Assembly (NCBI GenBank): GCA_910574805.1
Contig: CAJTCV010000001.1
Span: 248,001-312,000 of the forward strand
From: Lachnospiraceae bacterium
Lineage (GTDB): Bacteria > Bacillota > Clostridia > Lachnospirales > Lachnospiraceae
Direction of reading: 5' to 3'
Length of the DNA stretch: 64,000 bases
The notes below the pieces were generated by a model, which saw only the letters and a list, made by a program, of their open reading frames with translations, was not told the DNA's origin and searched no databases. This document shows, one piece after another, positions 1-6,823 of this stretch. Within the stretch, counting starts at the first letter, position 1. The number at the start of each line of letters is the position of its first letter. The position numbers were made by a program, and so were the translations under genes.

Positions 1-331
1 CCGCCTCATAGCCCTCCTGCATCAGAAGAGGAATCTTCATGGCCGACAGCAGCTCCTTCAGCACGGGGACCTGCTCCCTTAATTCCTCCGGCATCGCCTT
101 TCTTGTTCCTTTGTACGCCTCGTACATCTGATGCCGGAACGTGGGCGCACTCAGATCAAAAGCCACCGCCAGATAATCCGGCTTCTCTTCATCCAGGATA
201 CGGAACATGATGTTCAGGAACCCATAGATTCCATTGGTATGCAGCCCTTCCGCACTGGTCAGATCCGGTACGCCGTAGAACGCCCGGTGAATGATACTGT
301 GACCGTCAATCAGTACGATCTTTTCGCTCAT
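1..331 (-). CDS. polA: DNA polymerase I, N-terminal part (runs off the window)
   Basis: Reading leftward from an ATG at 329-331, the protein starts MSEKIVLIDGHSIIHRAFYG and continues through FRILDEEKPDYLAVAFD and YKGTRKAMPEELR. This is the classic start of the 5'-3' exonuclease (flap nuclease) domain of bacterial Pol I, with the metal-binding Asp in LIDGHS and the YKGTR helical-arch motif. About 110 residues are inside the window; polymerase and any 3'-5' exonuclease domains lie outside. A GAGGTGG Shine-Dalgarno sits 9 nt upstream inside the previous gene, whose TAA overlaps this ATG (TAATG), so the two are probably translationally coupled. Pol I acts in Okazaki fragment processing and excision repair. 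Confidence 0.93.
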   Translation of the reverse strand, partial: MSEKIVLIDGHSIIHRAFYGVPDLTSAEGLHTNGIYGFLNIMFRILDEEKPDYLAVAFDLSAPTFRHQMYEAYKGTRKAMPEELREQVPVLKELLSAMKIPLLMQEGYEA

Positions 332-654
332 TAAAAAAACCACCTCACCATCATATAGAACAGCACCGCTGTGGCCGCTGTCTTTAATAAAAATGTATAG
401 GTCCCGAGAAAATGCTCATCCAGAGCATCCTCTTCTGAATTTTCCAGAGAGTCCTCCACCAGCGTCCGGTAATCAATCCGTTCATCCGCACCGTCCAGCT
501 GCCGGATGCCCGCGAACACCGTGGCATAGACCTCCAGCTCCTCATAGCATTCCGGACAGTGCCGCACGTGCCGCACGAACGCTTCCTCTTCTCTCTCTTC
601 CAGCTCTCCGTTGATATACGGGACCAGAAGCCTCTGTGTCTCCTTACAGTTCAT
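331..654 (-). CDS. Small membrane protein with anti-sigma-type zinc finger
   Basis: 107 residues. The N-terminal half contains Cys3 and an H-x3-C-x2-C motif (HVRHCPEC, about residues 29-36), as in zinc-binding anti-sigma (zf-HC2/ZAS) proteins. The C-terminus holds one hydrophobic segment (LLKTAATAVLFYMMVRWFF), so it is predicted to be a single-pass membrane protein with the zinc domain in the cytoplasm. I chose the second ATG because AGGAG lies 7 nt before it but only 1 nt before the upstream ATG. No sigma-factor gene is next to it, unlike typical anti-sigma genes: it lies between tdk and polA and overlaps polA by one base. Function as an anti-sigma factor is inference; it may bind another partner. 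Confidence 0.7.
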   Translation of the reverse strand: MNCKETQRLLVPYINGELEEREEEAFVRHVRHCPECYEELEVYATVFAGIRQLDGADERIDYRTLVEDSLENSEEDALDEHFLGTYTFLLKTAATAVLFYMMVRWFF

Positions 655-720
655 AACCATGCTCCTGCCCTCTGCATTCTCGTTTCATTATAGCGAATGG
701 GGAAATGGATTGCAAGGCAC

Positions 721-1293
721 TCACGAAAAGTCAGGTCCCAGCATTCCCATCTTAAAATGTTTCCTGCACAGTGCAATATATTCGTCATTGCTTCCCAGCA
801 TGACCTGCTCCCCCTCCCGGACGATCCCCCGTTCGTTGTACCGGGCATTGCAGGTCGCTTTCTTTCCGCACCAACAGACCGTCTTCAGCTCCTTGATGCA
901 GTCTGCCACCGCAATCAACCGCTGACTCCCCGGGAACAGACGGTTCTGAAAATCTGCCCGGAGACCGTAACATACCACCGGTACGTCCATAAAATCCACG
1001 ATATCTGAGAGACGGTCTATCTGTTCCGGCGTCGCAAACTGTACCTCATCCACCACAATGCACTGATACCGACGGATCTCCTCCTCTGTATAATGCATCA
1101 GATCTTCCAGAAATACACACTCTTCTTCCAGGCCGATCCGGGAGCGGACTTTCCTCTCTCCGTCCCTCGTATCCAGTTTCGGCTTGCACAGCAGCGCCTT
1201 CTGTCCGATCTCTTCATAATTAAAACGCGTCATAAGCGCATTTGCCGTCTTGGAGCTCCCCATGGCACCATAATAATAATACAGCTTTGCCAT
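721..1293 (-). CDS. tdk: Thymidine kinase (type II)
   Basis: 190 residues, the usual size for the tetrameric type II enzyme that phosphorylates thymidine with ATP for dTMP salvage. It opens with MAKLYYYYGAMGSSKTA, a P-loop variant (GAMGSSKT); further on are VVDEVQF (Walker B-like) and VVCYGLRADFQ. The zinc-ribbon cysteines of the family are visible as CWCGKKATC and a later CRKHF. The start is the internal ATG at 1291-1293, preceded by AAAGGG; a longer reading from 1323 would begin inside the intergenic spacer. The gene follows the terminator of tRNA-Leu and precedes the anti-sigma-like gene by 66 bp, possibly one transcript through polA. Confidence 0.93.
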   Translation of the reverse strand: MAKLYYYYGAMGSSKTANALMTRFNYEEIGQKALLCKPKLDTRDGERKVRSRIGLEEECVFLEDLMHYTEEEIRRYQCIVVDEVQFATPEQIDRLSDIVDFMDVPVVCYGLRADFQNRLFPGSQRLIAVADCIKELKTVCWCGKKATCNARYNERGIVREGEQVMLGSNDEYIALCRKHFKMGMLGPDFS

Positions 1294-1321
1294 CTTCCAT
1301 CCCTTTCTTCTTTGATGATAC

Positions 1322-1360
1322 AAAAAATCGCCAAATCACTGTCCTCAATGATTTGGCGAT
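1322..1360 (-). terminator. Intrinsic terminator of tRNA-Leu
   Basis: A perfect 12-bp inverted repeat (ATCGCCAAATCA at 1327-1338 and its complement at 1349-1360) has a 10-nt loop and is followed on the minus strand by six T residues (1322-1327). It sits just after tRNA-Leu and before tdk. Confidence 0.85.
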
Positions 1361-1370
1361 ATATGATCCA

Positions 1371-1453
1371 TGCAGGAGATGGGACTTGAACCCACACATA
1401 GTCACCTACGTCAGATTTTGAGTCTGATGCGTCTGCCATTCCGCCACTCCTGC
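1371..1453 (-). tRNA. tRNA-Leu (anticodon CAA)
   Basis: On the minus strand GCAGGAG (1447-1453) pairs with CTCCTGC (1372-1378) as the acceptor stem. The anticodon arm is TCAGA-CTCAAAA-TCTGA, giving anticodon CAA. The T arm carries GGTTCAAGTCC and there is an extra variable arm as expected for Leu. The discriminator base is A and the CCA end is not encoded. Confidence 0.95.
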
Positions 1454-1468
1454 GTTCTCAGCCTCTAC

Positions 1469-1497
1469 AGTCTACCATAAATCCCTGCAAAGTGCAA
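1469..1497 (-). promoter_or_regulatory. Promoter of tRNA-Leu
   Basis: Reading leftward, a -35 TTGCAC (1492-1497), a 17-bp spacer and a -10 TAGACT (1469-1474) lie about 16 bp before the 5' end of the tRNA. This fits the vegetative sigma-A consensus. Confidence 0.6.
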
Positions 1498-1539
1498 GCA
1501 GAATTTTCTGCATCCGGCCCCGTCTGTGCGAACCGCACC

Positions 1540-2811
1540 CTACCCGCGCAGCTTCTCTCCGATCTCAAAGCAGTCAAAGGTGGCAAAATAATCCTTCAGC
1601 GTCTCCGCCCTCCGAATGAGCACAGCCTCTCCGTCTTCCTTCAGCAGAATTTCCGCTGAACGAAGCTTTCCGTTATAATTATAGCCCATGGAATGCCCGT
1701 GAGCACCTGTGTCATGGATGAACAGATAATCTCCCTTTTCGATCTTCGGCAGCTTCCGGTCCACCGCGAATTTATCACAGTTTTCGCAGAGAGACCCGGT
1801 CACATCATAGACATGATCACAGGGTTCGTTCTCTTTGCCCAGGACCGTGATATGATGATAGGAGCCATAGACTGCCGGCCGCATAAGGTTGGCAGCGCAG
1901 GCATCCGTGCCGATATATTCCTTATGAATATGCTTCTCATGGATCGCACGGGTCACCAGAGCACCGTACGGTCCTGTCATATAGCGTCCCAGCTCTGTAT
2001 AGAGCGCCACATCTCCCATACCTGCAGGCACAAGCACCTCCTCGTATACCCGGCGTACCCCTTCGCCGATCACACGGATATCGTTGGGCTCCTGCTCCGG
2101 TGTGTACGGAATCCCGATCCCGCCGGACAGATTGATGAAGGTGATATGCGCTCCGGTCTCCTTCTTCAGCTTCACTGCCAGTTCAAAGAGCACCTTTGCC
2201 AGCAGCGGATAATACTCGTTGGTCACGGTATTGCTGGCAAGAAATGCATGGATGCCGAAGTTCTCCACCCCTTTTTCCTTCATGATCCGAAAGGCTTCCA
2301 CGATCTGCGTCTCCGTCATGCCGTATTTGGAATCTCCGGGGTTGTCCATGATCCCGTTGCTCATCTTAAAATATCCGCCCGGATTGTAACGGCAGCTCAT
2401 GGTCTTCGGGAGATATCCCACAGACTTCTCCACCGCTTCTATATGAGTGATATCATCCAGATTGATGATACCGCCCAGCTTCTCACAATAAGCAAATTCC
2501 TCCAGCGGCGTATCATTGGAAGAAAACATAATATCGGTTCCTGTGATCCCCGCCGCTTCCGAGAGCACCAGCTCCGCCATGGAAGAGCAGTCGCTTCCGC
2601 AGCCGTACTCCTTTAAGATCTGCATCAAAAACGGATTCGGCGTTGCTTTCACTGCAAAATATTCTTTGTAACCCGGATTCCAGGCAAACGCCTCATACAG
2701 TGCCTTCGCATTTTCACGGATCCCTTTTTCATCATAGATATGAAAGGGTGTAGGATAAGTCTCTGCGATCTTTTCGATCTGTGCCTTTGTCACAAACGGT
2801 GTTTTTTTCAT
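1540..2811 (-). CDS. lysA: Diaminopimelate decarboxylase-like PLP enzyme
   Basis: 423 residues of the fold III (alanine racemase-like) decarboxylase family that converts meso-diaminopimelate to lysine. The PLP lysine is in YFAVKATPNP (Lys55), and the glycine-rich phosphate-binding loop (LSGGIGIPY) and the C-terminal CEN.D substrate/dimer-interface region are present. It is a divergent clade: where classical LysA has HIGS, this protein reads IHAFLASN, and where classical LysA has CESxD it has CENCDKF. AGGAG lies 10 nt before the ATG. It is flanked by tRNA-Leu and tRNA-Pro. With ddh (29.6 kb) it would complete the dehydrogenase route to lysine; another basic amino acid or carboxynorspermidine-type substrate cannot be excluded. 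Confidence 0.82.
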   Translation of the reverse strand: MKKTPFVTKAQIEKIAETYPTPFHIYDEKGIRENAKALYEAFAWNPGYKEYFAVKATPNPFLMQILKEYGCGSDCSSMAELVLSEAAGITGTDIMFSSNDTPLEEFAYCEKLGGIINLDDITHIEAVEKSVGYLPKTMSCRYNPGGYFKMSNGIMDNPGDSKYGMTETQIVEAFRIMKEKGVENFGIHAFLASNTVTNEYYPLLAKVLFELAVKLKKETGAHITFINLSGGIGIPYTPEQEPNDIRVIGEGVRRVYEEVLVPAGMGDVALYTELGRYMTGPYGALVTRAIHEKHIHKEYIGTDACAANLMRPAVYGSYHHITVLGKENEPCDHVYDVTGSLCENCDKFAVDRKLPKIEKGDYLFIHDTGAHGHSMGYNYNGKLRSAEILLKEDGEAVLIRRAETLKDYFATFDCFEIGEKLRG

Positions 2812-2897
2812 CTGCTTCTAGCTCCTCGTCTTTTCATTTCGCAAAAAAGGAAGTCTGCTTACGCAAACTTCCCCCTGCGGAGTCTGACTCCCTGCAA

Positions 2898-2972
2898 TCG
2901 GGGTAACAGGATTCGAACCTGCGACCTCACGGCCCCCAGCCGTGCGCTCTAGCCAAGCTGAGCCATACCCCG
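2898..2972 (-). tRNA. tRNA-Pro (anticodon GGG)
   Basis: Minus-strand acceptor stem CGGGGTA (2966-2972) pairs with TACCCCG, with discriminator A at 2898. The anticodon arm is CACGG-CTGGGGG-CCGTG, giving GGG, and the T arm is GCAGG-TTCGAAT-CCTGT. CCA is not encoded. It lies 86 bp upstream of the lysA-like gene in the same direction. Confidence 0.95.
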
Positions 2973-3035
2973 ATGACGATAGTCATAATACCATATTCCA
3001 ACAAAAAAATCAATAGGAAAATAAAAATTAAATAT

Positions 3036-3064
3036 TTGCATTCATGGAAGATCTGTGATAGAAT
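3036..3064 (+). promoter_or_regulatory. Promoter of tRNA-Ser
   Basis: TTGCAT (3036-3041), a 17-bp spacer and TAGAAT (3059-3064) precede the tRNA 5' end by 11 bp, in AT-rich DNA. Confidence 0.6.
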
Positions 3065-3075
3065 ACATAAGGTAT

Positions 3076-3163
3076 GGAGACGTATCGAAGTGGCCATAAC
3101 GAGCTTGACTCGAAATCAAGTTGTCGGGCAACCGGCACGTGGGTTCGAATCCCACCGTCTCCG
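3076..3163 (+). tRNA. tRNA-Ser (anticodon CGA)
   Basis: GGAGACG (3076-3082) pairs with CGTCTCC (3156-3162); the discriminator is G, as in serine tRNAs. The anticodon arm CTTGA-CTCGAAA-TCAAG gives CGA. A long variable arm (TTGTCGGGCAACCGGCACG region) and the T arm GTGGG-TTCGAAT-CCCAC are clear. CCA is not encoded. Confidence 0.95.
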
Positions 3164-3174
3164 GTTTTTGCGCT

Positions 3175-3216
3175 TCCCGGAAGCTGTTGAGACCTCAGCA
3201 GCTTCCGGGATTTTTT
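3175..3216 (+). terminator. Terminator of tRNA-Ser
   Basis: A 12-bp perfect stem (TCCCGGAAGCTG at 3175-3186, complement at 3199-3210) with a 12-nt loop is followed by TTTTTT (3211-3216), 11 bp beyond the tRNA. Confidence 0.9.
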
Positions 3217-3225
3217 GCAGCTCCC

Positions 3226-3474
3226 CTATTTCCAGTCCTCCATGATCTTAAGAAGCTCCGCCTCATAATCCCCGGTCAGTTCCTCCATTCCGCCGCCGTG
3301 ACGGACATTGGTCTCCACGCCCCACTCATGATCGTGGAACTCCCATATATGATAGGAAACGCCCCGATATTCAAAGTCAATGCTCCGGCAGTCATCTTCC
3401 CGGCATTCGCTGTACGTCCATCCCCGCTCTCTGATCAGAGCAAGAACCTGTTCCAGATGCTTCTGTTCTTCCAT
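3226..3474 (-). CDS. Small conserved-looking protein of unknown function
   Basis: 82 residues, acidic and soluble, starting MEEQKHLEQVLALIRERGW and ending EAELLKIMEDWK; rich in charged residues and aromatic/His clusters (YHIWEFHDHEWGVET). I do not recognise a named domain. The start is the ATG at 3472-3474 with AAAGGAG about 11 nt upstream; a longer reading to 3600 would overlap the upstream membrane-protein gene and has no ribosome binding site. It is the last gene before the tRNA-Ser terminator, read convergently with the tRNA, and is probably cotranscribed with the membrane protein upstream. Confidence 0.6.
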   Translation of the reverse strand: MEEQKHLEQVLALIRERGWTYSECREDDCRSIDFEYRGVSYHIWEFHDHEWGVETNVRHGGGMEELTGDYEAELLKIMEDWK

Positions 3475-3502
3475 CGTTCTTTTTTCTCCTTTTCCATAAA
3501 AC

Positions 3503-3946
3503 TCATTCCTCCGGAGCGATCCGCACTCCTTCCGGCATGGTCCATGCCACTCCGTTTTCCACCACATCCTCCAGCACTGCGTCGTCTCCGTCGTCATCAT
3601 CCGAGTTCCGGCAGATCATCAGCTGGATGCCGGCAACCGTGATCAATACCGCCAGCGTCACCAGTACCGTCATAACGATCCATTTAACCTTCCCTGATAC
3701 TGTTTTGTCCCACAGATACTTTGCCGCTGCCAGAAGGAGCAGGACTGCCAGATACCACAGATAAATCGCCGCCACGGTCAGGAAAAGTGCCACAAGACCG
3801 CACAGGAGCAGCTTCTTCAGCATCTCCCACCCTGCCTCACTGCACGGGCACGGGACAGATACACGGTGATACACCATCAGACACACGGCCATAAAGGAAA
3901 GAAAAATCAGTAAAAAAATCAGGCTGTTCACATCCGAGAACATCAT
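3503..3946 (-). CDS. Predicted multi-pass membrane protein, unknown function
   Basis: 147 residues with hydrophobic segments at about 8-26, 44-76 (possibly two passes) and 88-112, followed by a very acidic linker (NSDDDDGDDAVLEDVVE) and a short C-terminal tail. No known domain is recognised. The ATG is doubled (MM). The 3' end is separated from the next minus-strand gene by 28 bp, suggesting a two-gene unit. The acidic tail is presumably cytoplasmic or surface exposed; the topology is only a hydropathy reading by eye. Confidence 0.55.
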   Translation of the reverse strand: MMFSDVNSLIFLLIFLSFMAVCLMVYHRVSVPCPCSEAGWEMLKKLLLCGLVALFLTVAAIYLWYLAVLLLLAAAKYLWDKTVSGKVKWIVMTVLVTLAVLITVAGIQLMICRNSDDDDGDDAVLEDVVENGVAWTMPEGVRIAPEE

Positions 3947-4018
3947 TTTTCCTCTCTTCCGGAAATATGTATCATTAAAATATATACATCTCCAGAAGAA
4001 ATCATAACAAAAATCTGC

Positions 4019-4921
4019 TCACGGACGCCCCTCAAGACTCCTGGTATATCTGCAGGCCGGATAAGCGGAGCATCCATAAAAAGCTGCGCCCTTTCGCGGC
4101 CCCTGTCTTACATTCCTCCGAACCAGCAGCGCCCCGCACCACGGACACCGCTTTTTCCGAAAACATCCCCCGAAGGGCCAGGCGAGGATCCGTCTGAAAA
4201 TACCCTGCTTTTTCCGGCGTCTCTGAAGGTTCCGGATATGCTCCTGTTTTGTTTCCTCGCTCACCTGCGTGTATGGATAGAGTCTGCCATAGAATGTTTC
4301 CACCTCTTCTCTGGTCAGCGCATCCGGCTGCCTGCGGGCAAACTTCCTGACCGCGCGCCGCAGCCGCCTCCACGTGGTCACGCACCGGTCCGGATCCGAT
4401 AACGATATCTTTTTCACTGTACAGCGGTCCGAAAAGACCGCCAGCGAATACACCGGCACCTGCTCTCTCAGGCCCAGCAGCCGTCTCACCTGCGCCACAT
4501 GAGCCTGGTTCTGGAGCAGCGGATTCAGAAAATGCTCTTTCAGAACAGATCCCTGCCCTTTTCTCAGACACTGAACCCAGGTCCTTTCCTCTTCCCGCCC
4601 AAAGATCCGGCCGCTGTAATTTTTGCTTTCAAATACATAGATCCCGCTGGTATGCAGCATGATCACATCTACTTCTGTAGTCTCCCCACTGCGCTTCGGC
4701 AGATAACAGTTGAACAAAAATCCGGCGTCTTTCTTTTCATAAGCAGCCAGCCGTCTGTAGATCTGGTATTCGCCGAATCTGCCCTTGTCTTCCATCGTAA
4801 GCCTGTATGGATTGCCGGTCATCCGACAGTAGGCACTCGCTCTGTACCGGCGCTTCCTGCCAAACAGAAAAGGACAGACAAGCGCCAGTGCCGCCAGCAG
4901 CAGCATATATCTGACTTCCAT
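4019..4921 (-). CDS. NERD-domain protein with C-terminal topoisomerase-type zinc finger
   Basis: 300 residues. Residues 4-20 form an N-terminal membrane anchor. A NERD (nuclease-related) domain spans about 45-160, with GEYQIYRRL, TTEVDVIMLHTSGIYVFESK (E/D..ExK nuclease-like core) and NPLLQNQAHV. The last 45 residues are a C4 zinc finger like those of topoisomerase IA (CPWCG...FYGCSAYPAC). Between them is a basic region. This NERD plus zf-C4_Topoisom arrangement is common in Firmicutes, but its biological role is not established; a membrane-tethered DNA-binding or nuclease function is inference. It stands alone between the membrane-protein gene and the divergent queH. Confidence 0.8.
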   Translation of the reverse strand: MEVRYMLLLAALALVCPFLFGRKRRYRASAYCRMTGNPYRLTMEDKGRFGEYQIYRRLAAYEKKDAGFLFNCYLPKRSGETTEVDVIMLHTSGIYVFESKNYSGRIFGREEERTWVQCLRKGQGSVLKEHFLNPLLQNQAHVAQVRRLLGLREQVPVYSLAVFSDRCTVKKISLSDPDRCVTTWRRLRRAVRKFARRQPDALTREEVETFYGRLYPYTQVSEETKQEHIRNLQRRRKKQGIFRRILAWPFGGCFRKKRCPWCGALLVRRNVRQGPRKGAAFYGCSAYPACRYTRSLEGRP

Positions 4922-4986
4922 ATTTTTCTGCTCCTTCTTTTGTAATGGTCTGTCTCTGTTAAAAAAATCAATCCTTCTGAAAAAGC

Positions 4987-5014
4987 TTGCTTTTTTCCTC
5001 TCAGGAGCTATGAT
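4987..5014 (+). promoter_or_regulatory. Promoter of queH
   Basis: TTGCTT (4987-4992), a 16-bp spacer and TATGAT (5009-5014) lie about 38 bp before the queH start. Confidence 0.55.
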
Positions 5015-5051
5015 AGTATCAAAGAAAACGATCCGCGAAGGAGAACGGAAT

Positions 5052-5678
5052 ATGAACAGGAGAAATTATCAAAGAGAACTGGAACAGCTGATTGCAGGCC
5101 TCCCCCCGGAGCAGCAGGCGCCCACACTCCTGCTGCACTCCTGCTGTGCCCCGTGCAGCAGCTATGTGCTGGAATATCTGTCGGATTATTTCAGGATCAC
5201 GGTCCTCTACTATAATCCCAACATCTATCCGGAGGAGGAATACCGCACCCGGGCAGCAGAGCAGAAGCATTTTATCTCGCAGCTTCCCACCAGATATCCG
5301 GTAGATTTTACAGAAGGCCGCTATGACCCCGGAGACTTTTACGCCTGTGCCAGGGGCATAGAACATCTGCCGGAAGGCGGCGAACGGTGCTTCGCATGCT
5401 ACCGCCTGAGGCTCTCTGAGGCCGCACGCACGGCAAAAGAGAGAGGATGCGATTATTTTACCACGACTCTGACCATCAGCCCTCTGAAAAACGCGGAGAA
5501 GCTCAACGAGATCGGAGAAGAGCTGGCAGCCGTCTGCGGGGTCCGCTGGCTTCCCGGCGATTTCAAGAAGAAAGACGGCTACCGGCGTTCCACAGAGCTG
5601 TCAAAAGAGTACGGCATGTACCGGCAGGACTACTGCGGATGCGTCTACTCCCTGCGGGAACGGCATCCGGATGCGTGA
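5052..5678 (+). CDS. queH: Epoxyqueuosine reductase QueH
   Basis: 208 residues of the DUF208/QueH family, the non-cobalamin enzyme that reduces epoxyqueuosine to queuosine in tRNA. Family cysteines are visible: LLLHSCCAPCSSY near residue 35, RCFACYRLRL in the middle and YCGCVYSL at the end; these bind an iron-sulfur cluster and an extra metal in characterised members. TTTLTISPLKN is also characteristic. The start at 5052 has AAGGAG 8 nt upstream; an upstream ATG at 5010 falls in the promoter. It is a single-gene unit here; queA lies 44 kb away in the same window. Confidence 0.92.
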   Translation: MNRRNYQRELEQLIAGLPPEQQAPTLLLHSCCAPCSSYVLEYLSDYFRITVLYYNPNIYPEEEYRTRAAEQKHFISQLPTRYPVDFTEGRYDPGDFYACARGIEHLPEGGERCFACYRLRLSEAARTAKERGCDYFTTTLTISPLKNAEKLNEIGEELAAVCGVRWLPGDFKKKDGYRRSTELSKEYGMYRQDYCGCVYSLRERHPDA

Positions 5679-5720
5679 GCCGGCAGATCCTTATTCCGGA
5701 ACACCGGAGGTTATGCCCGG

Positions 5721-6728
5721 TCAGCTCCGGATACGGTCCGGGAAGCCCACTTTGCGCTGTACTTTCCTGAGAGTCCTGGCCGCCGTATGGCCGGCTTTTT
5801 CCGCATTTTCCTTTATGATGCCGTCAATATAGGACTTATCCTCTGCAAGCTTTGCGTAGCGCTCCTGCAGAGGCTTCAGCACGCTGATCACCGCCTCGCC
5901 CACTGCGGTTTTAAAATCTCCATAGCCTTTTCCGTCAAATTCCTTCACCACCTCGTCCGGCGTCTTTCCGGTACAGGAACTGTAGATGTCGATCAGGTTC
6001 CGGATGCCCGGCTGCTCTTCCCGGTACAGAATCTGAGCCTCCGAATCGGTCACGGCACGCCTGCACTTGCGCATGATGGTATCGGGATCATCCATCAGAT
6101 AAATGGACGCATTGGGATTCTCATCGGATTTTGACATTTTCTTTGCGGGATCCTGCAGGCTCATGATCTTCGCGCCCACTTTCCCGATATATGCCTCCGG
6201 TATGGTAAACACGTCTCCATAGACACCGTTGAACCGCTGTGCCACATCCCGGGTCAGTTCCAGATGCTGCATCTGGTCAATGCCCACCGGCACTACGTCC
6301 GCCTGATAGAGAAGGATATCCGCCGCCATCAGCACGGGATAGGTGAAGAGCCCTGCATTGATATTGTCTGCATGTCTGGCCGCCTTGTCCTTGAACTGCG
6401 TCATGCGGTTCAGCTCTCCCATATAGGTAAAGCAGTTCAGAATCCATGCCAGCTCCGCATGGCCGGATACATGAGACTGATAGTAGAGGCAGTTTTTCTC
6501 CGGATCGATCCCTGCCGCGATGTAAATCATCAGAAGGTTGCGGGCGCGCTGCCGGAGGACTGCCGGATCCTGACGCACTGTGATGGAATGCATGTCCACT
6601 ACGCTGTAAAAGCATTCATACTCATCGCACAGGTTCACCCAGTTTTTCAAAGCCCCAAGGTAATTTCCCAGTGTCAGACTGCCGGTGGCCTGCATGCCGC
6701 TGAACAGCACTTTCTTTCCATTTATCAT
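5721..6728 (-). CDS. trpS: Tryptophanyl-tRNA synthetase
   Basis: 335 residues, class I aminoacyl-tRNA synthetase of usual bacterial length. The HIGH-like motif is TGSLTLGNYLG (residues 15-25), the KMSKS loop is KKMSKSDEN (about 196-204), and VPVGIDQMQHLELTRD binds the adenylate region. AAAGGAG lies 10 nt before the ATG. No T-box is visible in the short 95-bp spacer upstream, so it is probably transcribed from its own weak promoter or by read-through from mgtE. Convergent with queH. Confidence 0.96.
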   Translation of the reverse strand: MINGKKVLFSGMQATGSLTLGNYLGALKNWVNLCDEYECFYSVVDMHSITVRQDPAVLRQRARNLLMIYIAAGIDPEKNCLYYQSHVSGHAELAWILNCFTYMGELNRMTQFKDKAARHADNINAGLFTYPVLMAADILLYQADVVPVGIDQMQHLELTRDVAQRFNGVYGDVFTIPEAYIGKVGAKIMSLQDPAKKMSKSDENPNASIYLMDDPDTIMRKCRRAVTDSEAQILYREEQPGIRNLIDIYSSCTGKTPDEVVKEFDGKGYGDFKTAVGEAVISVLKPLQERYAKLAEDKSYIDGIIKENAEKAGHTAARTLRKVQRKVGFPDRIRS

Positions 6729-6823
6729 ATCTTTTTAACTCCTTTAATTATAGTCATATACAGCCCTGAGCCGCCAGTGTACTGACTGAATCACTTTCAG
6801 CAAAATATAATCCAGACAGCACA

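Noticed and set aside
2740-3245. Short plus-strand frames across tRNA-Pro and tRNA-Ser
   Set aside because: They cover tRNA genes and the tRNA-Ser terminator; no coding features.
6729-6823. T-box upstream of trpS
   Set aside because: The 95-bp spacer is too short and lacks GGTGG-type T-box core or terminator.
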